A DNA stretch of 34,168 bases, taken from the NCBI RefSeq assembly GCF_016056275.1, contig NZ_JAECZA010000001.1, forward strand, positions 206,903 through 241,070. Reading direction: 5' to 3'. Of this stretch, positions 25,209 through 34,076 are shown piece after piece (position 1 is the stretch's first letter; the number at the start of each line of letters is the position of its first letter). A program made the position numbers and the translations under genes. The notes beneath the pieces were generated by a model that saw only the letters and a list, made by a program, of their open reading frames with translations, searched no databases and was not told where the DNA came from. The stretch comes from Dendronalium phyllosphericum CENA369 (lineage in GTDB: Bacteria > Cyanobacteriota > Cyanobacteriia > Cyanobacteriales > Nostocaceae).

Positions 25209-26087
25209 TCATTTATAGACATGGCGATCGCAATTCAAGCTGCTCCAACTCAAATCACCTCGTTGAATAGCTGAGTGCAAATCTGGGTATCGAGAGAGTA
25301 ATGTTTGGGCTTCGGGTACAGGAGATTCGGCACAAGCCAATGCTGCTGCTGCTTGGGAGGTTATATCTCCATTCGCTAGCACTTTTTCCAAATCTGCAAT
25401 GATGGCAGCATCGGCAAACCGCCCCACAGGCCGCCAAAGTTCTGGCGAAACAGCTCGTTTGGCTGCCCAACGTTCGTGGGCATAGTCTCTTAACATCCTG
25501 GCTAATTCTGGGTTAGCACGGCGATCTAAACCCCAAATTAGATGTAAGGGACTGCCTACAAATAAAGCCTTTAGCACCATCTGATTCCAAGCAATATCGT
25601 CTAAATAAGTTGCAGGATAAGGATTTTGTAATGCTATGGCTTGGAATACATTACTCATATTGCTGCGAATACCCTCAGTCGCACGTTGGCGATGTAACTC
25701 TGGATATGGCAGTAAGGGCAAACTTTGATACAGGACAACTAACTCACCCATATCGGCAGTCGTGAAAACTTTATCGAGCGATCGCACATACTCCTCAGGC
25801 TCGTTATGGGGCAAAGCTAGAAGTAAGAGTATCCGACCTGCTCGATCTACACTCCAATGATTAGGAAACCAACCAGGAAGCACAGTCTGTGCTGCTTCCA
25901 AATCCTCAGATGTTAACTGTAAATTCTCCTTACCTAGATAACGCGGTACAGCACTGAAAGCAGTAAAAAACACTCGTTCGGCAGCACCGCTAGCAATCTG
26001 CGCCTGTTTTTCTTCTAGCCAAGCAATACCTTGACTTGAAGCAGACTTTAACAGCCATTGATGCAGTAACTCTTTTACCCTACTCAT
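25209..26087 (-). CDS. eboA: EboA domain-containing protein
   Basis: The 292-residue, mostly helical soluble protein is of the EboA family. It has no recognisable catalytic motif. Family-typical stretches are GAAERVFFTAFSAVPRYLGK near residues 34-53 and HWSVDRAGRILLLLALPHN near 77-95. A C-terminal HEAT-like pattern is suggested by GRFADAAIIADLEKVLANGDITSQAAAALACAESP. It is first in the minus-strand ebo operon and is divergent from eboD. The role is unknown; it may be a scaffold for the enzymes (inference). The ATG start is clear, with 467 bp of AT-rich sequence upstream. Confidence 0.92.
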   Translation of the reverse strand: MSRVKELLHQWLLKSASSQGIAWLEEKQAQIASGAAERVFFTAFSAVPRYLGKENLQLTSEDLEAAQTVLPGWFPNHWSVDRAGRILLLLALPHNEPEEYVRSLDKVFTTADMGELVVLYQSLPLLPYPELHRQRATEGIRSNMSNVFQAIALQNPYPATYLDDIAWNQMVLKALFVGSPLHLIWGLDRRANPELARMLRDYAHERWAAKRAVSPELWRPVGRFADAAIIADLEKVLANGDITSQAAAALACAESPVPEAQTLLSRYPDLHSAIQRGDLSWSSLNCDRHVYK

Positions 26088-26554
26088 GATTAATTCAGGA
26101 GAAGTTTACCAGCTTTTTTCTATACTAAACAAGTATAAAATTTGCCACTAAAATTGATACTTTATTATTTATTTGAATATAAAATATCTTACCAGAGTAG
26201 TAATTTTACGGAATCTATAAAATTTTCCTGGTTTTTAACAAGATACTGTAAAGATTTAATTGAATGTCTAGAAAATCTGAACTAATTTTAATAAAAAAAA
26301 TAAGACTTTATGCAACAATAATATCCATTGCCAAGTCTAAGAAATAAATTTTAGGCATCAAAAGATTTAAAAATTGATGTTAGTTTTTGATTTTATTGGA
26401 TGATATATAAGTATTTTCATCTTGAAAATTATTAGCTTAAGCGGTTTGAGGAATCACTTCACACTGCAAGTAACTACATGAATTGAACTTTTCAATTAGT
26501 TGCCAATATTAATTGCAGCAAGATATCTATTTACAGTTATTTCAAACTACTGCT
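26088..26554. promoter_or_regulatory. divergent eboA / eboD promoter region, no gene seen
   Basis: This strongly AT-rich 467-bp spacer lies between two divergent gene starts and must carry promoters for eboABCEF (minus) and eboD (plus). I could not assign -10/-35 boxes or a known operator reliably. An in-frame TTG at 26513 would lengthen EboD by 14 residues, but the ATG at 26555 is preferred. Confidence 0.6.
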
Positions 26555-27775
26555 ATGAAAACTTCCTTGAAACAAAATTTAGCTATCAATTTCCAACCAA
26601 TTAGCCAATGTGTGCGCGTGTCCTTTAACTATGATGTTCATTTCACAAGAGGTTTATTTAAGTTAGACAATTCTTTGCTGGCGCAGGCGATCGCCGCAGA
26701 TGGACACTCAGCCGCAAAACCAGTGGTAGCAGTCATAGATGGAGGATTGTTACAGTATCAAGATAAGTTATTAGAAAAATTATTAGCCTACGCCCAACGT
26801 TATCAAGATGTATTCACCTTGAGCAGCGAACCAATCATCGTTCCAGGTGGAGAAACAGTCAAAAACGATTCTAGATTTATAGAGCAAATTCATCAAAGTA
26901 TTAATTTAGGTGGATTGTGTCGCCATTCCTACGTTTTAGCGATTGGGGGTGGAGCTGTGCTGGACATGGCAGGATACGCAGCGACAACAGCTCACCGAGG
27001 AATTCGGTTGTTGCGAGTGCCGACAACAGTGTTAGCACAAAACGATTCAGGTGTAGGGGTAAAGAATGGAATCAATGCTTTCGGCAAGAAAAACTTTTTA
27101 GGTACATTCATGCCACCTTATGCTGTATTGAATGACTTTGATTTTCTGACTACTCTAGACGATCGCGATTGGCGATCGGGCATAGCAGAAGCGGTAAAGG
27201 TAGCGTTAATTAAAGATAGGAATTTTTTTGATTTTATTCAGACTTATGCTGAAAAATTGGCTAATCGAGACATGGATATTATGGAGAGGCTGATTTATCG
27301 GTGTTCCCAATTACATTTAGAGCATATTGCTGGTAGCGGCGACCCCTTTGAAATGGGTTCCTCGCGTCCTTTAGATTTTGGACATTGGGCTGCTCATAAA
27401 CTCGAACATTTAACAAATTACAGTCTTCGTCACGGTGAAGCCGTAGCCATTGGCATTGCCTTAGACAGCACTTACTCATATTTAACAGGGCAACTCTTGC
27501 GATCGCACTGGCAACAGATTCTAACTACGCTCAAGATATTAGGATTCGCATTGTACCTACCGACACTCACCGAGCAATTAGACCGACCAGACCATCCCCA
27601 TTGCCTATTTAGAGGGCTTACCGAATTCCGCGAACACTTAGGAGGAGAATTAACAATTACCCTTCTCCAAGGAATTGGGCAAGGAATAGAAGTTCACAAG
27701 GTAGATTTGTCTTTGTACAGACAAGCTATTTTGATGCTGCAAGATTGGGAGCTTTCTTCAGTGCTGAGTAACTAA
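26555..27775 (+). CDS. eboD: EboD, 3-dehydroquinate-synthase-like sugar phosphate cyclase
   Basis: The 406-residue NAD-dependent enzyme belongs to the sugar phosphate cyclase superfamily (relatives are DHQ synthase, EEVS and DOI synthase). The NAD motif is GGGAVLDMAG at 131-140, followed by AATTAHRGI and LLRVPTTVLAQNDSGVGVKNGIN (K170). Candidate metal ligands are E212 (AEAVKVALIKD), H277 or H281 (DFGHWAAHKLEH) and H293 (LRHGEAVAIG), so the active site looks intact. It differs from AroB in length and N-terminus. It is the only ebo gene on the plus strand, divergent from eboA. In the ebo model it supplies a cyclised sugar intermediate; the actual substrate is not established. No good Shine-Dalgarno sequence precedes the ATG. 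Confidence 0.92.
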   Translation: MKTSLKQNLAINFQPISQCVRVSFNYDVHFTRGLFKLDNSLLAQAIAADGHSAAKPVVAVIDGGLLQYQDKLLEKLLAYAQRYQDVFTLSSEPIIVPGGETVKNDSRFIEQIHQSINLGGLCRHSYVLAIGGGAVLDMAGYAATTAHRGIRLLRVPTTVLAQNDSGVGVKNGINAFGKKNFLGTFMPPYAVLNDFDFLTTLDDRDWRSGIAEAVKVALIKDRNFFDFIQTYAEKLANRDMDIMERLIYRCSQLHLEHIAGSGDPFEMGSSRPLDFGHWAAHKLEHLTNYSLRHGEAVAIGIALDSTYSYLTGQLLRSHWQQILTTLKILGFALYLPTLTEQLDRPDHPHCLFRGLTEFREHLGGELTITLLQGIGQGIEVHKVDLSLYRQAILMLQDWELSSVLSN

Positions 27776-27857
27776 AACTATTTAAACTGAAGGGGTAACA
27801 ACCTGCTAACGCAACCACTAACTTTAGAGGTCGAAAAGCAGCAACCATCTCTAATAC

Positions 27858-29189
27858 CTAGGCTTCGGGGGGAGGGGATACAAAACGGAAATAGCTTCCC
27901 TCAAGGCTTAGATTGGTAACTCCTTGTACAACTGCAACCAAGCCATAGCTAAGATATATTGCTACTCCTTGTGGTAATCCCACAGGAGAGGAACCTAGAC
28001 TATATTTATCTAAATATACTCCTTCATATCCTCCTGATAGTTGGATAATATCCTGGTTGCTGTTAAAGTCGGTAATGATTGCGTAGTTATTTTTAATGCC
28101 ATCTACAGAGCTATACGGTACATATAAACTGTCATATTCATCTCCTAGAATAAATCGATCTGCCCCTGCACCACCTGTCAATGTGTCAACCTCATACTCC
28201 GAGATTGGACCCGCGCCACCACTCAGCACATCATTACCAGCACCACCATCTAGAACATCACTTCCATAAGCTCCTATCAACAAGTCGTCACCGGAGCCAC
28301 CAAGTAAAGTATCCTCACAAATCCCCCTAAATAAACCACTGTCGTCACCCCCCAAGGTATCGTTGCCTGTACCACCGTCTAAAAAATCATTTTGGATACC
28401 ACCTTGTAGTAAGTCATCACCAGCACCACCATACAAGACATTGTTTCCATCAGTAAACCATCTACCTTGCACCATACCACCATAGAGACTGTCGTTGCCA
28501 GAGCCACCATAGAGACTGTCGTTGCCAGAGCCACCATCTAGCAAATCATCTCCTGAGCCACCATCTAGCGTGTCATCTCCAATAAAATTTATAAAAGACG
28601 TTACTATCGGGAACTCTACCCAAATTGAATCACCACGTAGGGTATCGTTACCTGCACCGCCTATTAGTAGGTCATTAGCATTACCAAGTGTATTAGAATA
28701 TTTATTGAAAATATCTTGGATAGCATCAAAATCATCGAGACTAGAAAAGATGTAGGTAAACTGATAAACTAAACCTTCATAACCGTCATAACCACCTAAT
28801 AGAAGGTCATCTCCAGCACCACCAATTAAGGTATCAGCTCCAGCACCACCTTCCAGAAAATCATTACCAAACCCGCCTTGTAGAGTATCATCTGCATCAG
28901 TATAGGTTATTAAGAGAGTTTCAATCTGCTTTATAACGTAGGTTGGCTCAAGATTACGGACATTGGAGTCATCAAGAAACACGGGATTGACGGGATCGAT
29001 ATACGGATCGCCAATTAAAGTATCGTTCCCGTTACCACTATCAAGCCAGTCTTTACCTTCACCACCATTAAGCTCGTCGTTTCCTGCTTTGCCCAATAAC
29101 AGGTCATTTCCAGCTAAACCGCTAAGTGTGTCATTGTTATTCGTTCCAGTCAAAGTATCGTTGAAGAAAGTACCAATTTTAACTACCAT
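27858..29189 (-). CDS. RTX (hemolysin-type calcium-binding repeat) protein, probably secreted by type I secretion
   Basis: The 443-residue protein is made almost wholly of GGxGxDxLx nonapeptide repeats, which form calcium-binding parallel beta rolls. There are about four blocks between residues 12 and 340, separated by non-repeat linkers. The C-terminus has the pattern GGAGADRFILG then IITDFNSNQDIIQLSG, typical of RTX proteins exported by type I systems. No N-terminal enzyme domain or signal peptide is present. The ATG at 29189 has AGGA 11 bases upstream; an in-frame GTG at 29198 is an alternative. Convergent with eboD. Its role (surface layer, sheath, adhesion) cannot be deduced. A perfect duplication within it suggests active repeat change. 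Confidence 0.88.
   Translation of the reverse strand: MVVKIGTFFNDTLTGTNNNDTLSGLAGNDLLLGKAGNDELNGGEGKDWLDSGNGNDTLIGDPYIDPVNPVFLDDSNVRNLEPTYVIKQIETLLITYTDADDTLQGGFGNDFLEGGAGADTLIGGAGDDLLLGGYDGYEGLVYQFTYIFSSLDDFDAIQDIFNKYSNTLGNANDLLIGGAGNDTLRGDSIWVEFPIVTSFINFIGDDTLDGGSGDDLLDGGSGNDSLYGGSGNDSLYGGMVQGRWFTDGNNVLYGGAGDDLLQGGIQNDFLDGGTGNDTLGGDDSGLFRGICEDTLLGGSGDDLLIGAYGSDVLDGGAGNDVLSGGAGPISEYEVDTLTGGAGADRFILGDEYDSLYVPYSSVDGIKNNYAIITDFNSNQDIIQLSGGYEGVYLDKYSLGSSPVGLPQGVAIYLSYGLVAVVQGVTNLSLEGSYFRFVSPPPEA
28477..28530. repeat. perfect 27-bp tandem duplication inside the RTX gene
   Basis: Positions 28477-28503 and 28504-28530 are identical and encode two copies of the nonapeptide GSGNDSLYG. Other RTX repeats in the gene have diverged at DNA level, so this pair looks recent. 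Confidence 0.92.
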
Positions 29190-29345
29190 ATCCGTCACTT
29201 TCCTTTCTATACAATATTTGTCTTTGAATAGATATTTTCATAGCGAAACAATGCGTTGACTAAAAACAGCACTTAATGCTGGCTCAAAAGATAAATATTG
29301 GAAACCGCTGATATCAAGCCTTTTTCTATGCGTCCTAATTACGAA

Positions 29346-29753
29346 TTATAAATTAGCGCAACTACCATCAGTACAGTATGCTGATTGATAAGTACTAGAA
29401 CGCTTGCCAAAGATAGTATAGCGGTTATCGCGGATTTGTTCGTAAAAGCGATCGCCTACCCACTTCATTCCTGGTAATGCCCGGTAAGCGTCTACGAATA
29501 TACTGCCAGCTGGTAATAAGCGCCCAATTTCCTCAGCCGCGTCACTACCTTGCCAACGTCTTTGAGGTGCATTGCGATCGATTAAAATCATCCCTTGTTC
29601 GCAATCTTGGGGTGTAATGCCAAATTGGGCAAGTGTCTGCTCGTCTTGCATGGGAGCATAGCGAAATAGCTTTCCCTGGTCTAGATTTTCCAGCAATTGC
29701 ACGAGACTGACGCAGAGATTGCAATTTCCATCGTAGATAACGTAGTAATTCAT
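29346..29753 (-). CDS. DCC-family thiol-disulfide oxidoreductase (DUF393)
   Basis: The 135-residue protein has the N-terminal signature YDGNCNLC (D8-G9, C11 and C14) of the DCC family, which has a predicted thioredoxin-like fold with redox-active cysteines. Later features are LDQGKLFRYAPMQDE, ILIDR, and a C-terminal pair of cysteines (YCTDGSC), which is less common and might form a second redox or metal site. The physiological partner is unknown. The ATG start gives the usual length. The stop lies within a TTCGTAATT-like repeat near 29336-29352. The gene is divergent from the AraC regulator. Confidence 0.88.
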   Translation of the reverse strand: MNYYVIYDGNCNLCVSLVQLLENLDQGKLFRYAPMQDEQTLAQFGITPQDCEQGMILIDRNAPQRRWQGSDAAEEIGRLLPAGSIFVDAYRALPGMKWVGDRFYEQIRDNRYTIFGKRSSTYQSAYCTDGSCANL

Positions 29754-30114
29754 CGAAATCTTGATTATTTTGTAATAATAGTCTAGGGTGTTTTCCTACT
29801 AAGTATAGCGTGACACCTCAAACTGCTTCCTGGCTTAAAGTGCTGAGTCAAGAGTTAGAAGTTACAAGTTTTATCTCTCCTCTGCACGCCAGTTGCTACC
29901 CTGCGGGAAGCCCTTCGGGTTCGGAGTTCGCAATCGACGGGAACCGCCCTTCGGGTTCGCCACTTTGCCATCCTTCGCACGCGCCAAGACGGCAAGTGGA
30001 CTCACCAAGACTGCGACCCCCTCACCGCAGAAGCGTCTACAAGTCAGCAGAGCCGCCCAACGCACTGGTTCCCCTCTGCTCCTGCCTTTTGCCTTCTTTA
30101 ATCGGGTGAGAACG
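29754..30114. repeat. spacer with GC-rich palindromic repeat element
   Basis: From about 29885 to 30075 the spacer is GC-rich and contains CCCTTCGGGTTCG twice (29911-29923 and 29947-29959), each within a small hairpin (such as GAACC..GGGTTC). This is a dispersed repeat of filamentous cyanobacteria inserted upstream of the AraC gene. It leaves long open frames on both strands, including an in-frame extension of the AraC gene, but these are a composition artefact. Confidence 0.75.
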
Positions 30115-31023
30115 ATGCTAGAAGAGACAATCTTAAGTGTTGATTTTGCTCAAAAAGATGCTTCGTTAGAAATTCTACCGCGATCGCCTTTAAATTCCAG
30201 TTTTCAGGCCCAGTGGAATGGAATTGGTTTGGAGCATCATCGACAGCCTGCCCACGAAACTCCTGAACATAGCTTTCAACAGCATGTTATTACTATTTGC
30301 TTAGAGCGTAGTGGAACTAAAGCAGAGCGGGTGTTCAACGGGCGGCTTCAGCACGAGCAAATAGCTCAGGGGGATGTGGCGATTATTCCGGCAAACACGC
30401 ATCACATCTCACGCTGGCAGTCGGAAGCAGAATTTATTGTACTCACTCTAGAACAAACTTTTTTCACTCGTGCTGCTTTAGAGTCCATAGATTTTCAAAG
30501 CGTTGAGATCGCACCACATTTTGCTGCACCCAATCCTCTGATTCAGCAAGTCGGGCTGGCACTCAAGTCAGAGTTAGAATCGGATAGCATGGGTAGTCGT
30601 ATATACATTGAATCTCTAACAACTACTCTCTGCATCCACTTGCTCAAACACTATTCTGTATCTATTGAAAAAATTTTTCCCTACTCTAAAGATAAAGGTC
30701 TTTCCCGGCTGAAATTGAGACAAGTAATTTCATACATTCATGAAAATTTAGAAAACGATTTGTCTTTAGCTGAGATTTCTGACGAAGCGGGAATGAGTAT
30801 GTATCATTTCTCGCGGCTGTTCAAACAGTCAACGGGTCTTACTCCTCATCAATATGTAATGAATAGCAGAATTGAAAAAGCAAAAAATTTATTGACTCGA
30901 ACTGAAAGAACCATTGAGCAAATATCCGAACAAGTAGGTTTTCAAAGTCAAAGTCACTTTACAAATGTTTTTCGCAAACTGATTGGTGCTACACCCAAAG
31001 TTTATAGAGAAAAAATCAAGTAA
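30115..31023 (+). CDS. AraC-family transcriptional regulator
   Basis: The 302-residue regulator has a C-terminal AraC DNA-binding domain (about 198-302) with two helix-turn-helix units: LSLAEISDEAGMSMYHFSRLFKQ and RTIEQISEQVGFQSQSHFTNVFRK, ending with GATPKVYREK. The N-terminal region (about 40-130) has a cupin-like ligand domain (HSFQQHVITICLERSG, GDVAIIPANTHHISRW). The start is the ATG at 30115. The frame stays open further upstream through a repeat, but that extension has repeat-type composition and is not expected. It may regulate the downstream aldo/keto reductase, 137 bp away in the same direction, or itself; the effector is unknown. Confidence 0.9.
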   Translation: MLEETILSVDFAQKDASLEILPRSPLNSSFQAQWNGIGLEHHRQPAHETPEHSFQQHVITICLERSGTKAERVFNGRLQHEQIAQGDVAIIPANTHHISRWQSEAEFIVLTLEQTFFTRAALESIDFQSVEIAPHFAAPNPLIQQVGLALKSELESDSMGSRIYIESLTTTLCIHLLKHYSVSIEKIFPYSKDKGLSRLKLRQVISYIHENLENDLSLAEISDEAGMSMYHFSRLFKQSTGLTPHQYVMNSRIEKAKNLLTRTERTIEQISEQVGFQSQSHFTNVFRKLIGATPKVYREKIK

Positions 31024-31160
31024 ACGATTTAGACACCCGAAAAGTGGACGATCGCAGGCTAGGATACAGTATTAATTTGTATTTTCTTTTTTACCCACAA
31101 TTTTATGTAGCATGTAAATTTAGATATTCTTTCATTTCAAGATGAAGTGTGAAATGAATT

Positions 31161-32213
31161 ATGAGATACAAACTCTTAGGTAAAAGCGGGTTACGAGTCT
31201 CAGAAGTTTGCTTGGGCACTATGACCTTTGGTGAAGACTGGGGTTGGGGAGCTTCTGTTGATGAAAGCCGGAAAATTTTTGATACTTTTGTGGAAACAGG
31301 AGGTAATTTTCTCGATACCGCCAATGGTTACACTGATGGCAGTAGTGAAAAAATTGTCGGTGAATTCATCGCTCAAGACCGAGAACGCTTTGTAGTTGCG
31401 ACCAAGTATTCTTTTCCCTTGCGGATGAATGAGAGTAAGGGCGACCCCAATGCTAGTGGGAACCATCGCAAGAATTTGATTCAGTCGCTAGAAGGTAGCT
31501 TGAAACGACTGAATACCGATTACATTGACTTATTCTGGTTGCACGCTTGGGACTTCACAACGCCAGTGGAGGAAGTGATGCGATCGCTTGATGATGTGGT
31601 TCGCCAAGGTAAAGTACTCTATATCGGCATTTCTGATGCACCTGCTTGGATTATTGCCCAAGCCAATACAATCGCCCAATATCAAGGATGGACGCAGTTT
31701 GTCGCCCTGCAAATTGAGTATAATTTGATTCAACGAACGCCAGAACGCGATCTCTTGCCAATGGCAAAAGCTTTAGATTTAGCGGTAACACCTTGGTCGC
31801 CTCTGGCGGGTGGTGTGCTGACAGGTAAGTATAATAAGCCACTGCCAGCTGGGGAAGAACAGGGACGAATGGCAAACTTTCCCGCAGGAAGTATCTCAGA
31901 ACGAAGTTTAGCGATCGCTGAGGTCGTCGGTCAAGTTGCCTCTGAAACGGGACGTACAGCCTCACAGGTGGCATTAGCTTGGCTACACGCTCAAAGTGGC
32001 ATAATTATCCCGATTATTGGCGCGCGCAAGTTGACACAGTTTCAAGATAACTTAGCTAGCTTGGATGTCACTCTATCACCAGAGCATTTACAACGCCTGA
32101 ATGAAGTCAGTCAAATTGAACTGGGTTTCCCTCATGATTTCTTGCAGAGTGATATGATTCGCGATCGCCTTTTTGGTGGCACATATAGCACCATAGACAA
32201 TCATCGCGTCTGA
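31161..32213 (+). CDS. aldo/keto reductase
   Basis: The 350-residue NADPH-dependent TIM-barrel oxidoreductase has the canonical catalytic tetrad D52 (NFLDTANGY), Y57, K82 (VVATKYSF) and H128 (DLFWLHAWD). The C-terminal cofactor segment is IPIIGARKLTQFQDNLASL. It resembles the YajO/Tas-like branch. It reduces carbonyl compounds; the physiological substrate is unknown. It follows the AraC gene on the same strand and may be its target, as AraC-reductase pairs are common (inference). Confidence 0.9.
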   Translation: MRYKLLGKSGLRVSEVCLGTMTFGEDWGWGASVDESRKIFDTFVETGGNFLDTANGYTDGSSEKIVGEFIAQDRERFVVATKYSFPLRMNESKGDPNASGNHRKNLIQSLEGSLKRLNTDYIDLFWLHAWDFTTPVEEVMRSLDDVVRQGKVLYIGISDAPAWIIAQANTIAQYQGWTQFVALQIEYNLIQRTPERDLLPMAKALDLAVTPWSPLAGGVLTGKYNKPLPAGEEQGRMANFPAGSISERSLAIAEVVGQVASETGRTASQVALAWLHAQSGIIIPIIGARKLTQFQDNLASLDVTLSPEHLQRLNEVSQIELGFPHDFLQSDMIRDRLFGGTYSTIDNHRV

Positions 32214-32349
32214 GAGAATAAATTCAAGCTTTCTCAAGCATAAAATAGATAATAGTTCAATAACCCGTTAATTCCCTCTATCTAGAGAGAGTTCCAAAAT
32301 CTTAACTACTATCTGTAGACTGTTTATATCGAGCCAACACGGTAGAATC

Positions 32350-32919
32350 ATGAGCGATAACACACTTGCATCACGTCTTTACCCTACCCGTATTGACATT
32401 CCCGCTCAAGCGCGAGTGCAAATCGTGGTACTTCTTAATCAAACCTTGGCAGCTACTTTGGATTTGAAAACCCAAACAAAGCAAGCTCATTGGAATGTGA
32501 AAGGAACTGATTTCTATCAACTGCACGAGTTATTTGATGAAATCGCTGCTGAATTAGAAGAGTACGTCGATATGGTTGCCGAACGCGTTACCGCTTTGGG
32601 TGGATACGCTGTCGGGACAGCCCGCGCCGCAGCTAGCAATTCAATTTTGCCAGAATATCCTTTTGATATTTTAGATGGTAAAGAACATGTGACAGCTTTG
32701 GCAGATCGCTTTGCACCTTATGCCAAACACATCAGAGAAGCGATCGACAAAACCGATGAATTAGGCGATCTTGATACTGCTGACCTTTATACCGAAATTT
32801 CTCGCACCATTGACAAACGACTCTGGTTCTTAGAAGCTCATCTCCAAGTAGCAGAAATCAAGGGAGAAAATGGTGCAGCAGGTGCTACTAAAACTCAAAA
32901 GGCAGTTGCTGTAAGATAA
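32350..32919 (+). CDS. dps: Dps-family ferritin-like DNA protection protein
   Basis: The 189-residue protein would form a dodecameric cage that oxidises and stores iron and limits peroxide damage. The ferroxidase residues are complete when aligned to Listeria-type Dps: H47 and W48 (QAHWNVKG), H59, D63, D74 and E78 (VDMVAERVTALGG). The N-terminus is short, and the C-terminal tail (ENGAAGATKTQKAVAVR) is basic and could contact DNA. Heterocystous cyanobacteria carry several Dps paralogues, and which one this is cannot be told. It is monocistronic, with a strong terminator-like hairpin after it. Confidence 0.93.
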   Translation: MSDNTLASRLYPTRIDIPAQARVQIVVLLNQTLAATLDLKTQTKQAHWNVKGTDFYQLHELFDEIAAELEEYVDMVAERVTALGGYAVGTARAAASNSILPEYPFDILDGKEHVTALADRFAPYAKHIREAIDKTDELGDLDTADLYTEISRTIDKRLWFLEAHLQVAEIKGENGAAGATKTQKAVAVR

Positions 32920-33289
32920 GCACTTTTGAGCAATACGCATTTTTCAAACCTATTAGTATCTTTTTGGTAAGTACGCCACTTTTAAGTGCGTACTTTTCAT
33001 TTTATATGTATATACTTTACTATTTAAATAGTTGAAGACAAGGGCTAAGAAATTAAAAAAAAGCTTGTGATTTTGAAGTAGCAAAGCAAAAAAGCTTAGT
33101 CAGATAAAGAAGGTCATTGAAGTGATTTATTTCAAAAAGTCTTTCCTGTTATCTAAGACATGAAATAAGTTACACCAGCAATTGTTAATTACTGCTGAAG
33201 TCTTTGAACAGGCGATGTTCAATCGGGAACTGCCATATTTTGTTTTTTAGTTGCCAACAAAAAGACTTGATAGTTAGCGAGGTAAACTT
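32920..33289. other. spacer between dps and pirin, no gene seen
   Basis: The first part has the dps terminator-like hairpin. The rest (about 33001-33289) is AT-rich and should carry the pirin promoter; no specific boxes were assigned. No open frame with coding character is present. Confidence 0.6.
32969..33000 (+). terminator. probable rho-independent terminator of dps
   Basis: AAGTACGCCACTT (32969-32981) pairs with AAGTGCGTACTT (32984-32995) with one bulged C, followed by TTTCATTTTAT. It is 50 bp past the dps stop codon. The palindrome is nearly symmetric. Confidence 0.65.
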
Positions 33290-34006
33290 ATGTCTCAAAA
33301 TACGATTAACTACCTAATTCACGATCGAAATGCTCGCGGTCATGCTCAGATGGGCTGGCTCGATAGTTACCACACATTTTCCTTTGGTAGTTTTTACGAT
33401 CCTAATCGTATGGGATTTCGCTCGCTGCGGGTGATTAACGACGATCGCATCGCCCCTGGTGCTGGATTCCCTACCCACGGTCATCGTGACATGGAAATTC
33501 TTACCTATGTCCTAGAAGGTGCAGTAGAGCATAAAGACAGCTTGGGTACAGGGTCAGTGATTCGTCCTGGTGACGCACAGATTATGAGTGCTGGTACTGG
33601 CATTGCCCACAGCGAATTTAATCCCTCACCAACTGAAGCCCTTCACTTGCTGCAAATCTGGATTATACCCGACAAACAAGGGCTAACACCCAGATACGAA
33701 CAGAAAGCTTTCTCCTTAGAAGAAAAGCGTGGCAAACTGCGTTTAATTGCTGCCAAAGATGGGCGCGATGGTGCTGTGACAATTCACCAAGATGTTAATT
33801 TATACACTTCTATTTTAGAAGACGGTGATGTTGTTAATTACCACGTTCAGCCAAATCGTTATGCTTGGTTACAAATAGCTCAAGGCATTGCAACCTTGAA
33901 TGGTGAAGAACTCAGAGCAGGCGATGGCGTGCAAATCACTGGTGAAGAGCAACTGGAAATCAGCACCAACATCGGCGCGGAAATCTTACTTTTTGACTTA
34001 GGTTAA
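33290..34006 (+). CDS. pirin family protein (bicupin; YhhW-like quercetinase type)
   Basis: The 238-residue bicupin has the pirin metal site H63, H65, H107 and E109 (THGH, AHSE), matching pirin/YhhW ligands. The N-terminal signature is [29 protein letters not shown]. YhhW homologues show quercetin 2,3-dioxygenase activity in vitro, but physiological roles are often regulatory or stress-linked. The ATG is preceded by a weak AGGT motif. In some cyanobacteria a pirin gene is stress-induced, and here it follows dps, which fits a redox theme. Its substrate is unknown. Confidence 0.92.
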   Translation: MSQNTINYLIHDRNARGHAQMGWLDSYHTFSFGSFYDPNRMGFRSLRVINDDRIAPGAGFPTHGHRDMEILTYVLEGAVEHKDSLGTGSVIRPGDAQIMSAGTGIAHSEFNPSPTEALHLLQIWIIPDKQGLTPRYEQKAFSLEEKRGKLRLIAAKDGRDGAVTIHQDVNLYTSILEDGDVVNYHVQPNRYAWLQIAQGIATLNGEELRAGDGVQITGEEQLEISTNIGAEILLFDLG

Positions 34007-34044
34007 TGTGAGATAAACCTCTGTCCCAACTTCCCTATTGGCGG

Positions 34045-34076
34045 AGGGGCAGAGGGGCAGAGGGGCAGAGGGGCAC
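34045..34076. repeat. 8-bp G-rich tandem repeat
   Basis: The unit AGGGGCAG is repeated three times, followed by AGGGGCAC. A complementary C-rich tract (about 34133-34168) at the window end gives a large imperfect inverted arrangement. This is the same repeat class as the insert in the glycosyltransferase gene. Confidence 0.85.

Noticed and set aside
20378-27775. Scytonemin biosynthesis cluster
   Set aside because: Only the ebo genes are present; no ThDP-dependent scyA-like, scyB dehydrogenase or scyC-like cyclase gene is seen in this window.
26555-27775. Housekeeping AroB (3-dehydroquinate synthase)
   Set aside because: Length, N-terminus and the surrounding eboA-B-C-E-F genes point to the EboD branch, although AroB-like catalytic motifs are conserved.
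29810-30109. Separate small gene on the plus strand
   Set aside because: It is encoded largely by the same repeat element and has no protein-like features.
29893-30114. 74-residue N-terminal extension of the AraC protein
   Set aside because: This segment is a GC-rich repeat element with open frames on both strands; the ATG at 30115 begins the normal protein.
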